A DNA stretch of 64,000 nt from Euborellia annulipes (taxonomy: Eukaryota; Arthropoda; Insecta; Dermaptera; Anisolabididae). A program made the translations under genes and the position numbers. The notes under the pieces were generated by a model. It did no database searches. It saw nothing but the letters and a program-made list of their open reading frames with translations, and was not told the origin of the DNA. Location of the stretch: contig JAKCPI010005410.1 of assembly GCA_023213315.1 (NCBI GenBank), positions 1 to 64,000 on the forward strand, given 5' to 3'. Of this stretch, positions 32,025 to 44,157 are shown piece after piece (the first letter of the stretch is position 1; the number at the start of each line of letters is the position of its first letter).

Positions 32025-32684
32025 AAAAAATCTGGTGTGACTGACGCACAGCTCTCTTACCTTCGGTAATCGAAAGTTGTGTTCTGTGCTTGTCACACCA
32101 GATATTTTGTGTCGACATGTATTTAGTTTCCGCCGATATTTTAGAATTCAAGATGTAAAATTTATAAGTATGAATATAAATATTTATATTTTGTTACCAT
32201 GGCAACCATTTTTCCTATCTTCTCTATAAAGTACAAGAGTAAAGTGGTCTTCAGAATATTTCAATGGCAAAATGAGAATATACATTTTAAAGAGCATCTA
32301 AAAAATAATTGATTTTTGAATTTAATCAAAATCGTTGGAGTGAATTTTGAGAAAATCAAAAAAAAAAGTGAAAAAGTACATCAGTAAAGTAGTAGTACTC
32401 TTTGGTCGATTTTGTTTAAAAGCTTTTCACGGTCCAGGAGGGTACAAAACTTAAATATAAAATTTCAATCTCCTAGCACAATTCCTTCATGCTTAAAATT
32501 GAACACACCCACACACGCACACACACACAGACAGACCATGTCGCGAAAACCACTTTTTTGGATTCAGGGGACCTCAAAACGTGAAGATCCCTCAAAATCA
32601 CGACATCGAATTTTTTGACATGAATCCAAAACTTTCTCTTTATATATATAGAGATTACATATATACATAGGTAAGAGAAAGTAA
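32025..32684 (-). mobile_element. Helentron-like family, full-length copy
   Basis: Reverse orientation: hairpin end first (aaaaaatctggtgtgac), start last (ggtaagagaaagt). The microsatellite is CA-rich (about 32504-32530). Confidence 0.85.
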
Positions 32685-32958
32685 AAATTCGGGGTTTTTT
32701 TTGAAAATAATTTCTCTATTTGTAGAGTTTCACAGTACGTAAAATGGTTTTATTAAATTGCAACTTCCTATAAAAAAAACCTCATTTTTTGGCATCTTAA
32801 GTCATTTTAATAAAACTCTTCTATATGGTCTTCTCATATAAAATTCTTTACAAAATCCAATTCGTCTCTCTCTTTAAAAATACAATAAAATTAAAATTAA
32901 ATATACAAATTAAACACTAGGTTATTTGTTTCAAAGGTTTTATTAATTAAAAAATTAA

Positions 32959-33002
32959 CACTTGATACGTATTTCGACAATTCCTTGTCATCATCAGAAG
33001 TG
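32959..33002 (-). ncRNA. hammerhead-ribozyme-like motif, best in window
   Basis: Minus strand in order: CACTT (stem I), CTGATGA, extra T, GACAA GGAA TTGTC (stem II with a GNRA tetraloop), GAAA, TACGTA, TC (predicted cleavage after C), AAGTG (stem I partner, five pairs). Stem III would be two pairs with an ACGU loop. All three helices and both conserved boxes are present. The only departure from the consensus is the extra T before stem II. No cleavage evidence exists. Confidence 0.6.
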
Positions 33003-33015
33003 ATTACATTCTTAT

Positions 33016-33060
33016 ACACTCTGATGATGACAAGGAATTGTCGAAATACGTATCAAGTGT
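33016..33060 (+). ncRNA. hammerhead-ribozyme-like motif, plus copy
   Basis: Same core and stem II as the minus copy at 32959-33002. Stem I (ACACT with AAGTGT) needs one bulge, so it is slightly weaker. Confidence 0.5.
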
Positions 33061-33125
33061 TAATTTTTTAATTAATAAAACCTTTGAAACAAATAACCTA
33101 GTGTTTAATTTGTATATTTAATTTT

Positions 33126-34908
33126 AATTTACAAATGTTTCAACGAGAACCAACGATCGAAAACTTACAATAAAATTCAAAGTATTAAAAGGGCCGAGAT
33201 TTTCTTCATTTCAAAAATTATTTAATCACTAATGATTAAATAAATTGCTTGAGGTAATTTTTTCAATTAATTTAATCAAATTTTCGATATTTCTTTTTAT
33301 TAGCGCCATTAGGCGAACAGGCAGGTAAAGCAATCGCTCAAAAAGGAGTAGTAGTAGAAATATAAAAGGCAGATTGTTTTTGAATTCCAGTCTGACCGGC
33401 CCCTGGAGAACATCATCTGGAGGGCCGTATTTGGCTGACGAGTCAGGTGACCCCGACAGCAAAACAACAATTCCCACGGATTCCTTTTTTGGCTGCTTAT
33501 TGAATCAAATGAATAAAATATCGCCTCACCAATCGAAAAAGGTGAAGAAGAAAGGTCAATGAATCGATAAGAATATAAAAATCTTTTGTCTACAGGAGAT
33601 GCTTTCAGTAAGGAAAAAAAAATTTGAGGATGAAATGCCATATTCCTTATCGGAAGATATTTTTTTTCGAAGTGCTTTTTGAAAATTCTTTTTATTGAAC
33701 TTAATGACTAAGTACCATAAATACCTATACTTCTCATTAGAAAATTATTTACTCTTGGTACTTAATTTCAATAAAAATTCTTCATTAAAAAAAAATCAAT
33801 TTATGCCTTAGGCGCATGAATCCGGGGACTAGAATTAAATAAAGTAGTTAAATCACAAAAAGTTGTTTTTAATAAAAAAAATATTCTTGAATAGTGTTTC
33901 CATCTTTTCAAGGTGAAGTAATTTAAAAACTCTATTTTTTTTATAGTTTTTCAAAAACTCTTTTCTTTCGATCTTAAACGATTTATTTTTATCTTGAAAA
34001 TATTAGACTAGTCTATTTAAATGACCACATTTATATATATAAGCTTATTTTATTTTAAATTATGACACTCGTCTAGTATATCGTCTGAGTTAGCGGAATA
34101 TATATTTGGTTTATATTAAATTTACAACCAAAAAAAGCGTGACAGATGACGTTAGCGAATTTTTAATCCTTTACCAGATGTTTTCATGACGAATGAAAAA
34201 AATTATAGATTTAAGAAAAAAGAGAAAAGAGCGAGCAATTTGACATATTCAGGGTGATCTTTTTTTCATCATCTCTCAAAGTAAAAAAATCACAAAAAAA
34301 AAAAAAAATAAGGGTTGGTTATCGGGGGGGGGGAAATATATTGGGGGGGGAAAAAAAAAAAAAAAAAAAAAAAATTAATTTTTTTTTTTTTTAAAAAAAA
34401 TACATTGAAAAAATTAGAAAAAAAGGTGAAATCAGTATATAATTTATTGATTAGATAGAGTATTTATTTATCTATGATATATTTTGAATAAATAAATAAC
34501 ATTGGAAAATTATAATAATGAGATAATGAAGTTAGTAATTGTTAATTAATTTTATGACTAGATCCATTCTTGTGATTATAAATAAAAGCCGTCTTAGGGG
34601 GGCCACGAAGAGTTGCAAATGTAAGAAATAAATTATTGTTGCATTATAATTATAAAATTTCGCTAATGTATGCTTATAACATTGAGTTTATGTTATGTGC
34701 ATACATATACTCATTAATCAAAACATAATAACCGTGTTTATTTTTTTTCACGCTTTTATTGTAAATGCATTGACTAGTAAGTGTATGCATTTATAAATAG
34801 TTTTTTAACAAAACTGAATAAAAAAAAAATAGGTATTCAGTTGGGTTTCACGGGGGCCGCGATTTCAAAAAGTTTAAGAAGCACTGTTATAGTGAATAGA
34901 ACTTGAAC
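33126..34908. other. mostly AT-rich, no gene; two small features
   Basis: 33374-33480 is a GC-richer island with open frames on both strands (plus: SLTGPWRTSSGGPYLAD; minus: SPDSSAKYGPPDDVLQGPVR) and no recognised family. 33680-33790 is a short foldback (attgaacttaatgac... with ggtacttaatttcaat). 34320-34400 holds G, A and T homopolymers. 34840-34888 looks like one hAT end (ccgcgatttcaaaaag...gcactg). Confidence 0.4.
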
Positions 34909-35168
34909 AGAGCGCCTTCAAAACAAGGCCATAGGCAACCAATTTTGTCTTGGAAGCTCTCTTTTCAAAGGCAATTCTAAAATTTTCGTCAAGTCTGAAA
35001 TGACATACAGGTCAGAATTCACCAGAATTTGATATATATGCATTTCCGTCATAATAGAAATGACAGTCTAGCTTGATGGACTATTCTAACTTTGTGGAAT
35101 CAAAGTTCAAAAGCAATTGTCAAATTCCTGTCTAGGGAGTTGCCTACGTTTTGTTTTGTAGGCGCTCT
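34909..35168. mobile_element. MITE with ~30-bp terminal inverted repeats
   Basis: Starts agagcgccttcaaaac...aggcaac and ends gttgcctacgttttgttttgtaggcgctct (imperfect complement). 260 bp, non-coding. Target duplication not clear. Confidence 0.65.
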
Positions 35169-36483
35169 ATGAAAAGCATATCTTCAAGAGAGTATGAAGC
35201 AACATCTAAGAAAGTCATTATTGAGCATAATAAGAATAATTTAAAATAAATTTACCCTAGTTTAATTAAATGAGATTTTATTTTAAATATTTTTATTATG
35301 CTGATATCAAACCTTGACCTTCTTCGGGCTCTGAAAATGGTCCAAACCTGAGCCAGCAATAAAATAAACAAACAAAAAAATTAATAGCTGCAATTTCTCA
35401 TTATTAAAATCCTCCAATGAATAGAGAAATAACAGAATAAAAGGCTCGTTGCTTAAACTACAAGGAAGAGACATCCCCCCTCCCCATGGCCGTGATGTTA
35501 GAGATATTGACAAATTTCAATATTGATAATCTAAAAACCAAGGAGGGAGTGGGTTCGGATCCCAAGCAGTCTGATTTATTTTTATCATTTGGTTAAAAAA
35601 TAAATGCCTGGACCCCCCAATATATAGCCTATATCGAAATTAATATAAATATTCTTTAAAGTCTAAATGGCCTAAGATGCCGAAAAGAAAAAAACGCAGA
35701 GATATAATTTTATTTTTAAAATTTTTTTAACCTACCTTCTAATATTATTATTATAACGGACGTGCTGGTATAAAATCAGAGCAATTTTATAGAAAAAAAT
35801 CTAAATACTAGATCTGTTAGGTGATATTTACTGAAGATATTCAGAAAAAAAATCAACTTTATTTATATTTCATCCTTAAAAGATAAATCAAAAATTATTT
35901 AACCACCAATATCGATGATCCTCTGTTAAATTAATTAACTATTTTTTTTTTTTTAAATTGAATTTACTCATTATTTACAAGACACGTATAAAAACACCTT
36001 ATAAGTAGAATACAAACAATGATTGGCTAATTGGTATTCCTTTTGCAATGGCAAAGCGGAATAATTTTGAACAAATAAGGCCCTTGAGGAATGGAACCTG
36101 AGCTGGTTGCTCGAGGGGGGAGGGGGGGCGTAACAGCAACCATCTAGGCAACAGGTGGTCACCGGACCAAACATCTCTCTAGTCTCTCTGTCTTGCACTC
36201 CCTGTGCGGCCCCTACTTTGACATTCTAGACTTTTTTCTCGGGAAACTAAATACATAATTTTTTTTTTTTTAAATAAAAGATAAAATTATCGTTTACGAG
36301 ATTATTGGACACTTGCTGTTTAACGATTAAAGACACACGAAAAATTATATTCGAGCTTGAATCTAATTTAATCCTAGAAGTTTAGATAAAAGGGCAGCCA
36401 AATAAAAAGACTCACTTTAAAATTTGTCTTTTTATTTTTCTATTAAATACTTTCATTATAATTCCATCAATTCTTTTTCGTTT
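35169..36483. other. no gene; family 1 SINE fragment at 35545-35700
   Basis: The SINE fragment has a box-B-like gggttcggatccc and the tail gtctaaatggcctaagatg. 36060-36220 is GC-richer with an open minus-strand frame (QDRETREMFGPVTTCCLDG) that I do not recognise. The rest is AT-rich. Confidence 0.4.
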
Positions 36484-36885
36484 ATTATAATCAGGGATGG
36501 GAAAAATCCTTAAAAGAATTAGCGATCCGGACATATCGGAAGATCCGATCCACTATTCCGATCCGGCTGCTTGCAAAAGGATTAGAGATCCGATTTAGAA
36601 AAAGAATCGCTGTCCTGATCCGCAAATCTAGATTCGTGATTCGAAAATCCGAACAGGACTTTATTTTTAGGCGTTTGGATGAATCAAAACGATATAAAGT
36701 AAAAAATTTTATAGGATTGGCAATCCTTTGAAAAGGATCGCAAAATAAAAATTAAAAAAAAGAAATCAGTTTAGGAAAATATGATTCTCCCCAAAAAAGG
36801 ATTTCTATCCACATCTGAAAATCCTGGATTAAATTTTGGATTTAAATCCAATAGGATCGCGAGCCTGCCCATCCCTGATTATAAT
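36484..36885. mobile_element. hAT MITE rich in GATCC words, perfect 8-bp target duplication
   Basis: attataat duplicated at 36484-36491 and 36878-36885. The element (386 bp) starts cagggatggg and ends cccatccctg, a 10-bp perfect terminal inverted repeat. The interior has repeated gatccg/aggatt words in both orientations. Confidence 0.85.
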
Positions 36886-38254
36886 AATATAATTACAAAA
36901 TTTATATTTTCCATTTTATTTAGTTTTTTTCATTGGAATGTTTATTATTGCTGTTTTGTAGAATGAAAGTTTGTAGTTTGGTTGCCAGTCATTCCAACCA
37001 AATTGGGAGTTTATACATTTAGCTATAGGCCTACATTTTCAATTCTACAATAATTCTTCAATCGTCAATAAAAGATTTTGCCATTGGCTGAAAAAAATTA
37101 ATAATAAACTACGTAATAATGAAAAATTTTTTCCGAAATAAAAAACACAGATATTCCTTATTCTTCAACTTGAACTGTCAAATAAACACAAAATGGAATT
37201 TTACTAAATGAAAAAGGCGGGGTGCTGACCTCTAGTACAAAAGACAAGGACAAATAAAAGATACTAATTTTAGATTTATAATTTTTTTTATTGGTTTTAT
37301 TTGATTTGAATATATTAACTATTTTATTTGTTGATATTAGTGATTTGAATGCTTGATGTTATAATGAATTATTTTTATCCTTTATTAGCCAAAGGAATTT
37401 CCGGTATAGAGTTTTATGCTTCTTTTTTATTTAAGAATAAATTAATGTTTGATAAATTGCTCCAGCTCAGCTGGGCACAGCATTATGTATATGTATTGAA
37501 ATGAAACGAGCAGAAGTTTTTTTTTTCTGCTACAATTCCAATTGATGTTCATAATAAATAAATATTTATTTATTCGGTATCTAAAAAAAATATTTAAAAT
37601 TTTATACAGGATCAAAATGTTAGCTAAGATTGTTAATTAACGAAATTACTAAATCTTCAGTTATACACATACAATAGTTATAATTTTGCATACCGAAATT
37701 TTAAAACGTCAACAATGAAAAAATGTTTTTTTAATGAAATAATTTTTTACCTCATAACTGTTGTGTTCGGGTTAAAAAATGAACTAAAAATACTTTACTT
37801 TCTAATTTCCTACTTTACTACAAGAAACATTTGTAAAAAGTATTTGGTTGTTCAGATAAATGGGTACATGGACAGAACGTCGCTAATAGTGCATTAGAAA
37901 AAAATGTACTAAAAATAAATAAGCAAACTTATCAGAATGTGTATAACCATCTGTGTGTCTTGGTGTTGATTTAGTTCGTTTTTTTTTTTTTATCTCGCAG
38001 TCGGTGTGTCATCTTAATGGACGACGACACGTTGACACTTGGAGTGAGAGAGAGATGCGGGTTGTTCATTAAAGCCTTGGCCTTGGAGCTTACGGAATTT
38101 TATCAAACATATAAATAGAGACGAAAGAGAAATTGTATTTATTCATTTAGGTCAATATTAAAACTTAAAAAAAAAATAGCAGGTTTTTTTTATATAGGTA
38201 ATACTACTATTTTTTTTTAATCAATTGTACATGTGTTAAAAAAGTTTTTTTTTT
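36886..38254. other. AT-rich stretch without recognised gene
   Basis: Short open frames here have no family features. Confidence 0.5.
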
Positions 38255-38335
38255 AAGCTTTTTCGGCATCTAAGGCCATTTAGACCCCATCCCTATTTAT
38301 TTAAAATGATTTGTAGTCATGTAAGGAAGAAAAAA
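38255..38335 (-). mobile_element. family 1 SINE tail fragment
   Basis: tttttcggcatctaaggcc, atttagaccccatcccta and aaatgatttgtagtcat are the reverse complement of the family tail and body; the tRNA-like head is missing. Confidence 0.65.
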
Positions 38336-38374
38336 AAAAAAAAATTGTGTCATTAATTGCCATTGTAATTATAA

Positions 38375-38455
38375 CTACTTATTTCCTATGAAGTACAAGA
38401 GTAGAGTGTGTTTTAAACAATTATGAGAACAAAATGAGAATATGCAAATAAAATG
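38375..38455 (-). mobile_element. Helentron-like family internal fragment
   Basis: cctatgaagtacaagagtag, agtgtgttttaaacaatt and caaaatgagaatatgca match the inverted internal body of the family. Confidence 0.55.
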
Positions 38456-38524
38456 CCCATATTTCATATTTAGGTTAATGGCGCTTGGTTCCTTCTTGCA
38501 TAACATAGTCCTATTTACAAATTA

Positions 38525-39330
38525 AGAGAGAGAAAGTATTGTTTTAATTAAATTTTTGCTTTTTATTATATACTTATAGACAATTTCTTTAGTTTTCGTT
38601 ACAACAATTCTAATCAAACCTTCGGCATGATTGGCCTATCAAGAATAGTTTAGTATCCATATGTCTAGAAAATGGCCGAAACAAAAATATTTGCTCTAGT
38701 CTAGTTCATTTGGCTGCCTTTACTCCGTTAGCTACACCACAGGTTGTTTAGTATTATTATATTTTTTGTTGCTTGTTGTCTTAGCCACCGAGGACTTTGA
38801 GCCTCCAAGCAAAAAATTAATAAATTTATTTATTTTTATTATAAATGCATATTAAAGATAATATTTAAGAAGAAAATAAGATGAACATACGAGAGAGATT
38901 ATGAAGAATTTGTAACTTTCTAAACTCATTCTAATAATTATTTATATGTATAATTCAATTTCTTAATTTCTATTTTAAAAATTAATACATTTTTATGTAA
39001 AAAAATAATTTAATAATGATTGTTTTAGGATTGTTCTAACATGTGTTAGAATATTATTTTTATTATGAAAATCATATTTAAGTATGTAAATTATAAAAAA
39101 AAAAAAAAAACGTCATGTTTTTTATTCTTTTATTACCTCGGTTAATCGGTTTCTATCTGGGTTTGGCCGGTTATTTGCCTCAAGGGATGTTTTTTTTTTT
39201 TTTTTAGTCTGAAAGCATTTTTATGATAAAAATCGTTCTCTCTCTTTCTTTCTCTTCTGGTCTCTGGTTTAGAAAGAGAAAAAGCGAGAGAGTTTTTCCC
39301 CTTGATGTGTCAAAGAAGGAAAGGGCGGCC

Positions 39331-39367
<37 letters not shown>

Positions 39368-40662
39368 CATACATACATTTATCATTATACAAAGCTCAAC
39401 CAATCACTAAAACAATATTTAAATCTTTATATGGATATTTTTCATTTGTCTTTAGGGATAAGAAATTTTCTTCTCTGTTGAGAGCGATGTTGCCATTTTG
39501 AACAGATGACCATGGTTCGCATTTGAATTTAATGTAAACAAATATAAGAGTCAGGTGGATAGCTGACTAGTTCTTGTAGTAAATAATAAAAGAACGATTG
39601 CAGATATGCTTATTTCGTTTATTAGTCCCTTTAAGTCGACGTTTCGGTCAGATATACAACTATGCTCAGGGCTGAAGCGTGTGCTATGGTCGTATATCTG
39701 ACCGAAACGTCGACTTAAAGGGACTAATAAACGAAATAAGCATAGCTGCAATCGTTCTTTTATTCTTTACTACAAGAACTACTCAGCTATCCACCTGACT
39801 CTAACATTTGACGTTTCGGTCAGATATACGACTATGCTCAAAAAAAAAAATCCAAAAAAAAAATTAAAAATTAATTTGTGGGGTGGGGGCTGAAGCGTGT
39901 GGTATGGTCGTATATCTGACCGAAACGTCGACTTAAAGGGACTAATAAACGAAATAAGATTTTTATCATAAAAATGCTTTCAGACTAAAAAAAAAAACAT
40001 CCCTTGAGGCAAATAACCGGCCAAACCCAGATAGAAACCGATTAACCGAGGTAATAAAAGAATAAAAAAACATGACGTTTTTTTTTTTTTATAATTTACA
40101 TACTTAAATATGATTTTCATAATAAAAATAATATTCTAACACATGTTAGAACAATCCTAAAACAATCATTATTAAATTATTTTTTTACATAAAAATGTAT
40201 TAATTTTTAAAATAGAAATTAAGAAATTGAATTATACATATAAATAATTATTAGAATGAGTTTAGAAAGTTACAAATTTTTCATAATCTCTCTCGTATGT
40301 TCATCTTATTTTCTTCTTAAATATTATCTTTAATATGCATTTATAATAAAAATAAATAAATTTATTAATTTTTTGCTTGGAGGCTCAAAGTCCTCGGTGG
40401 CTAAGACAACAAGCAACAAAAAATATAATAATACTAAACAACCTGTGGTGTAGCTAACGGAGTATTTAAAGGCAGCCAAATGAATAGACTAGAGCAAATA
40501 TTTTTGTTTCGGCCATTTTCTAGACATATGGATACTAAACTATTCTTGATAGGCCAATCATGCCGAAGGTTTGATTAGAATTGTTGTGACGAAAACTGAA
40601 GAAATTGTCTATAAGTATATAATAAAAAGCAAAAATTTAATTAAAACAATACTTTCTCTCTA
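38525..40662. repeat. ~2.1-kb palindromic foldback with ~700-bp arms
   Basis: Arms 38525-39234 and 39958-40662 are reverse complements differing by only a handful of bases and small indels (for example gttacaac versus gtcacaac). The spacer holds a second palindrome of about 115-bp arms (39545-39660 and 39700-39810) and further copies of a ggtcagatatac / cgaaacgtcgac unit. Each arm includes a Penelope-like fragment (ggccgaaac...ttggctgcc) and accgaggactttgagcctcc. A CA microsatellite (about 39336-39362) lies in the asymmetric spacer. No coding capacity. Confidence 0.85.
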
Positions 40663-40698
40663 TATATTTCATATATAGGGTAAGAGAAAGTAAAAATT
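40650..40698 (-). mobile_element. Helentron-like family 5' terminal hairpin, solo
   Basis: actttctctctatatatttc...gggtaagagaaagta, the starting hairpin of the family in reverse, abutting the right edge of the large palindrome. Confidence 0.6.
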
Positions 40699-40955
40699 TG
40701 TACTGTTCTTTAAATTGTTCAGATTCGCTCAGGGGCCCACATCTTGTGGGTACGTGGATGGCGACCACGAGCTACCCGAGCTGGGAGAGACAGTCAATCT
40801 GTTCTTTGTATGTCTGTCTCTTCCTTCCTCTTTTCAACAGGCGTCAGACCGTGCTACGGGCCGGCCTGTTCTATCCTTCTCGGTCGCAAAAGCGCTTGAT
40901 AGGATTGGAGGGAAAAAGAGGTCCGCCGACCCTGCATCGCGGGAGTAAGGCGAGG
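40699..40955. other. GC-richer island, unassigned
   Basis: Open + strand frames (for example SCGYVDGDHELPELGETVN) and moderate GC content, bounded by a Helentron-like end and a MITE. I recognise no domain and no splice pair. Confidence 0.25.
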
Positions 40956-41378
40956 ACGTAACTGCAAACTTGACAAGCATGCACGTGCAATCTTTTTGTA
41001 CAAGCAAACTGTAGAAACTGTAGGAGAATTTTGCGCAAGCATTTTAATTGTGCAAGCCGCTTGATGCTCGATTTAATTTTAATCATGCACAAGCATATTT
41101 GCGCAAGCAAAACTCGCCGCCATTCTATAGACGTCTTGACATTTGATATTTATTTATTATATATTAATTCATTTAAATATTAATATTTATTGTGTCTCTG
41201 TTTAAAGCAAGTGAGTATTTCTTGTTATCTTTGAATAAATAAACCTTCCGAGTTTGACATTTTTAGTTTTAGTTAATTTTTTGCATAAAATGTTTCCTGC
41301 ACAAGCATGCTTGTGCAGTGTGGTGTTGAAGGGAATAAAAAGATTGCACATGCATGATTGTCAAGTTGGCAGTTACGT
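40956..41378. mobile_element. MITE with 42-bp terminal inverted repeats
   Basis: Starts acgtaactgcaaacttgac and ends gtcaagttggcagttacgt; complementarity continues for about 42 bp with few mismatches. The interior has several gcacaagcat words in both orientations. 423 bp, no coding frame. Superfamily not determined. Confidence 0.8.
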
Positions 41379-42222
41379 GTGTAGTCGCCATTAGTTGGTT
41401 TAAAGTAAAGTAAAATATAAAAATAAATATCTACCAATTAATACTACACTGAATTCGAAGATCATTTTAAAAACGGGAGAGTTTTCTCCAACTAATTCTT
41501 GGTTTTGATTTTTGGGTTGGAGGAAAATCTTTTTTGTATGTTGGGGTTTGTCCGTTTTTGGGGCTGATTGCACTGTACTATCATCATCTGATATTTTATT
41601 TTCAAATTTCGATCGATCTCACAAGCATAATTTTTATATAAATTAAATTCTAGATAAAGAATGTCGCTCTAATAGGGATTAGTCATAGCAACGTTACCGT
41701 TTAAGAATAGATTGGTCCAATTATGCTAATAAAAATGAAAGGTGGCATTTGATAGGCACCAAGCAGAGGAGAATAGGAGATTAGAAAGATTAGGAGTAGG
41801 AGGTGTACTAATTGGAGAATCGCAACCGCAGAGTTTCCCCTCTCCTTCCATTTGCGGTTTGATGCAAAATTATGCACAAGAGCTTACTCTTATGTCTTTT
41901 TTTATTTTATCTTTTTTTTTAAAGATCAGCTAATTTCACATGTATAATGATGACTCAAGAAGGGCAGAAGGATTGAAAAATAACGAGGAGATAGAGAGAA
42001 TAAGAAAAAAAATAATAAATCATTATTCAAGCATATAAAATATAACAATAAATGCTAATGAACAAAATAACAAATAAGAGCCTCGTTTTTACTCATTTGA
42101 ATACAAGAAAAAATACACCTTTTGGCATCTAAGGTCATTTTTTGACCTCTAATTTCGGTCCCTTACTTATTCAAGTCTTATACAATGAAATGCAATAACT
42201 CTAGATACTTATTTATTTATTT
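41379..42222. other. no gene; family 1 SINE tail at 42114-42200
   Basis: caccttttggcatctaaggt followed by ttcggtcccttac is a diverged minus-strand tail of the SINE. The rest is AT-rich. Confidence 0.45.
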
Positions 42223-42596
42223 TTAAGGTGCGCGTTTCGAAAAACCATTAATAGCCGATTCAGAAGCTGGTTACTCTAGGCGGCAAGAGATGGAGTTAGT
42301 AACAAGCGTTTGATTTCATTTAATTTAAAAGGTTCCAGCTAATTAATTAAAGCCAAAAAATTAATTATTCTTTAACATAATGGTTACTAATTTAATTATC
42401 TATAAGATAGAGACCGATTTTTTTTTTAATATCTTTTATTTAATGTGATTAATCTAAATTTTTTTTTTTTATTCAAAAATCAAAAAAATGGCTTCTCTAA
42501 GTTGTAGATATTTTAAAAAACTTTAATTAAAAAAAAAATTGAAGTCGAAAACTTCAAAATTGTGGCCGCTGGAACTCTTCAAAATCAAAACCTTAA
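42223..42596. mobile_element. TTAA-type MITE, diverged right end
   Basis: TTAA followed by ggtgcgcgtttcg on the left; the right end reads caaaaccTTAA and has lost most of the inverted repeat. The body (ggcggcaagagatgg, ttccagctaattaatta, aattgtggccgctgga) matches the copies at 10577 and 49652. Confidence 0.7.
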
Positions 42597-42835
42597 TTAA
42601 TATTATTTTAAGGGATGTTTTATTATGAAGACCATGAAATCTTTTTTATTTTTTTTCAATTTTATATATTGTATATTTTTAAAAAATTATTATAATTATT
42701 ATTTTTTTTTTGTTCTCAATAGGATTTCATTACAATTATTATTTTTGGTCCAAATACACTATAAGAAAGAGAGGGTTTAACCCCGAAAATCTATCTCCCC
42801 CTACAGCCAGTCCTTCAATTATATTCTTTAAAATA

Positions 42836-42912
42836 TATCCAATTGGAAGGAGGAATTGGCTCTCGGATCATCATCCCCCCCACCCCCGGAAAAATTTTAT
42901 GGCTACGGCCCT
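42836..42912 (-). mobile_element. hAT-like terminus remnant
   Basis: Ends ttttatggctacggccctg; the reverse complement cagggccgtagccataaa is a typical hAT end. No partner end found. Confidence 0.35.
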
Positions 42913-42929
42913 GCTCCATAGTTGAATTG

Positions 42930-43755
42930 AAAAAATCTGGTGTGACTGGCGCACAGCACACAACTTTCTCTTACCCTTCGGTAAGAGAAAGTTGTGCACT
43001 GTGCTGGTCACACCAGATTTTTTGTGTCGAGATATATTTAGTTTCCCATAGCACCTTAGTTTCAAACTTGCATTTTAAATGTTGATTGCTTGAAATAAAC
43101 TATGGTTATTTTCAAAATTTTACTCATATTTGGACATTTTATACACATATAGATTCGTAAATAAATACAAAATTTCATAAGAATTGGAAAAAAAATTTTA
43201 AATGCGTGAAAGTTCCAAAGGGGACCCCCTTTTGAATCGAAATTAACATACAAATCCCTATAGGAAATTAACATTGGCCAAATGCGAAGATAAGGTAGAA
43301 AAATTTAAAACGCGTAGAAAGAGAGAAGATAGTTTTGTGAGAGAGAGAGATATGTTTTCTCCGAAAAAAAATGGGCGTTTAAATAATAATTGATTTTTAA
43401 TCTAATAAAAAAGAAAAAGATTTAAATTCGGTTACCATGGCAACCATTTATTTCTCCTATCTTTCCTATGAAGCACAAGAGTAAAGTGTGCTTCAAACAA
43501 TTTTGAGGGCAAAACGAGAATATACATTTGAAAGAGCATCTAAAAAATAATTGATTTTTGAATTTTAATCAAAATCGTTAGAGCGAATTTTGAGAAAATC
43601 GAAAAAAACTGAAAAAGTACATCAGTAAAGTACTAGTACTTTTTGGCCGATTTTGATTAAAAGCTTATTTTGTCGGTCCGGGGGGTGTTTAACTTAAATA
43701 TAAAATTTCAGCCTCATAGCTCAATTCCTTCATGCTTAAAATTGAACACACACAG

Positions 43756-43821
<66 letters not shown>

Positions 43822-43963
43822 CATGTCGCGAAAACCACTTTTTTGGATTCAGGGGACCTCAAAACGTGAAGATCCATCAAAATCTCGACATCGAATTTTT
43901 GACATGAAACCAATACTTTCTCTCTATATATATATTACATATATACATAGGTAAGAGAAAGTA
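42930..43963 (-). mobile_element. Helentron-like family, long-variant copy
   Basis: Hairpin end first, start at the right. It carries an extra internal ~390 bp (about 43045-43430, words gcttgaaataaactatgg, ttggacattttatacac, aaaggggaccccc) absent from the standard copies but present in the neighbouring inverted copy 44158-45441. The microsatellite is CA plus CAGA (43749-43820). Confidence 0.85.
43749..43820. repeat. CA and CAGA microsatellite inside Helentron-like copy
   Basis: A CA tract followed by about ten cagacaga repeats, at the position where other copies carry TCTG, ATGT or GGTG repeats. Confidence 0.95.
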
Positions 43964-44157
43964 AAAATTTAATTATAAAGATAATATTAATTACTATTAT
44001 ATATTAATTAATAACTTTCTAGATTGTTATTAAAACGTAAACCTATTTTCTATATTACGTATACATCTTAGAAGGCGCCGGTACCCCCCCACTCCTTTTT
44101 TCTCCCCCTTAAAAATTTTAAAAGATTTAATTAAATGCCGTATCCTTTTTATATTTA

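Larger units (their letters stand above)
32899..33125. repeat. near-perfect ~100-bp foldback with hammerhead-like cores
   Basis: Arms 32899-33000 and 33020-33125 are almost exact reverse complements (aaacactaggttatttg...tgatgacaaggaattgtcg) around a spacer of about 20 bp. This is the best preserved of the foldbacks. Confidence 0.85.

Noticed and set aside
43670..43954. Open frames of 60-110 codons in Helentron-like copies (also at 50750, 52329, 62336)
   Set aside because: They translate the conserved non-coding repeat and its microsatellite; frames and starts differ among copies.
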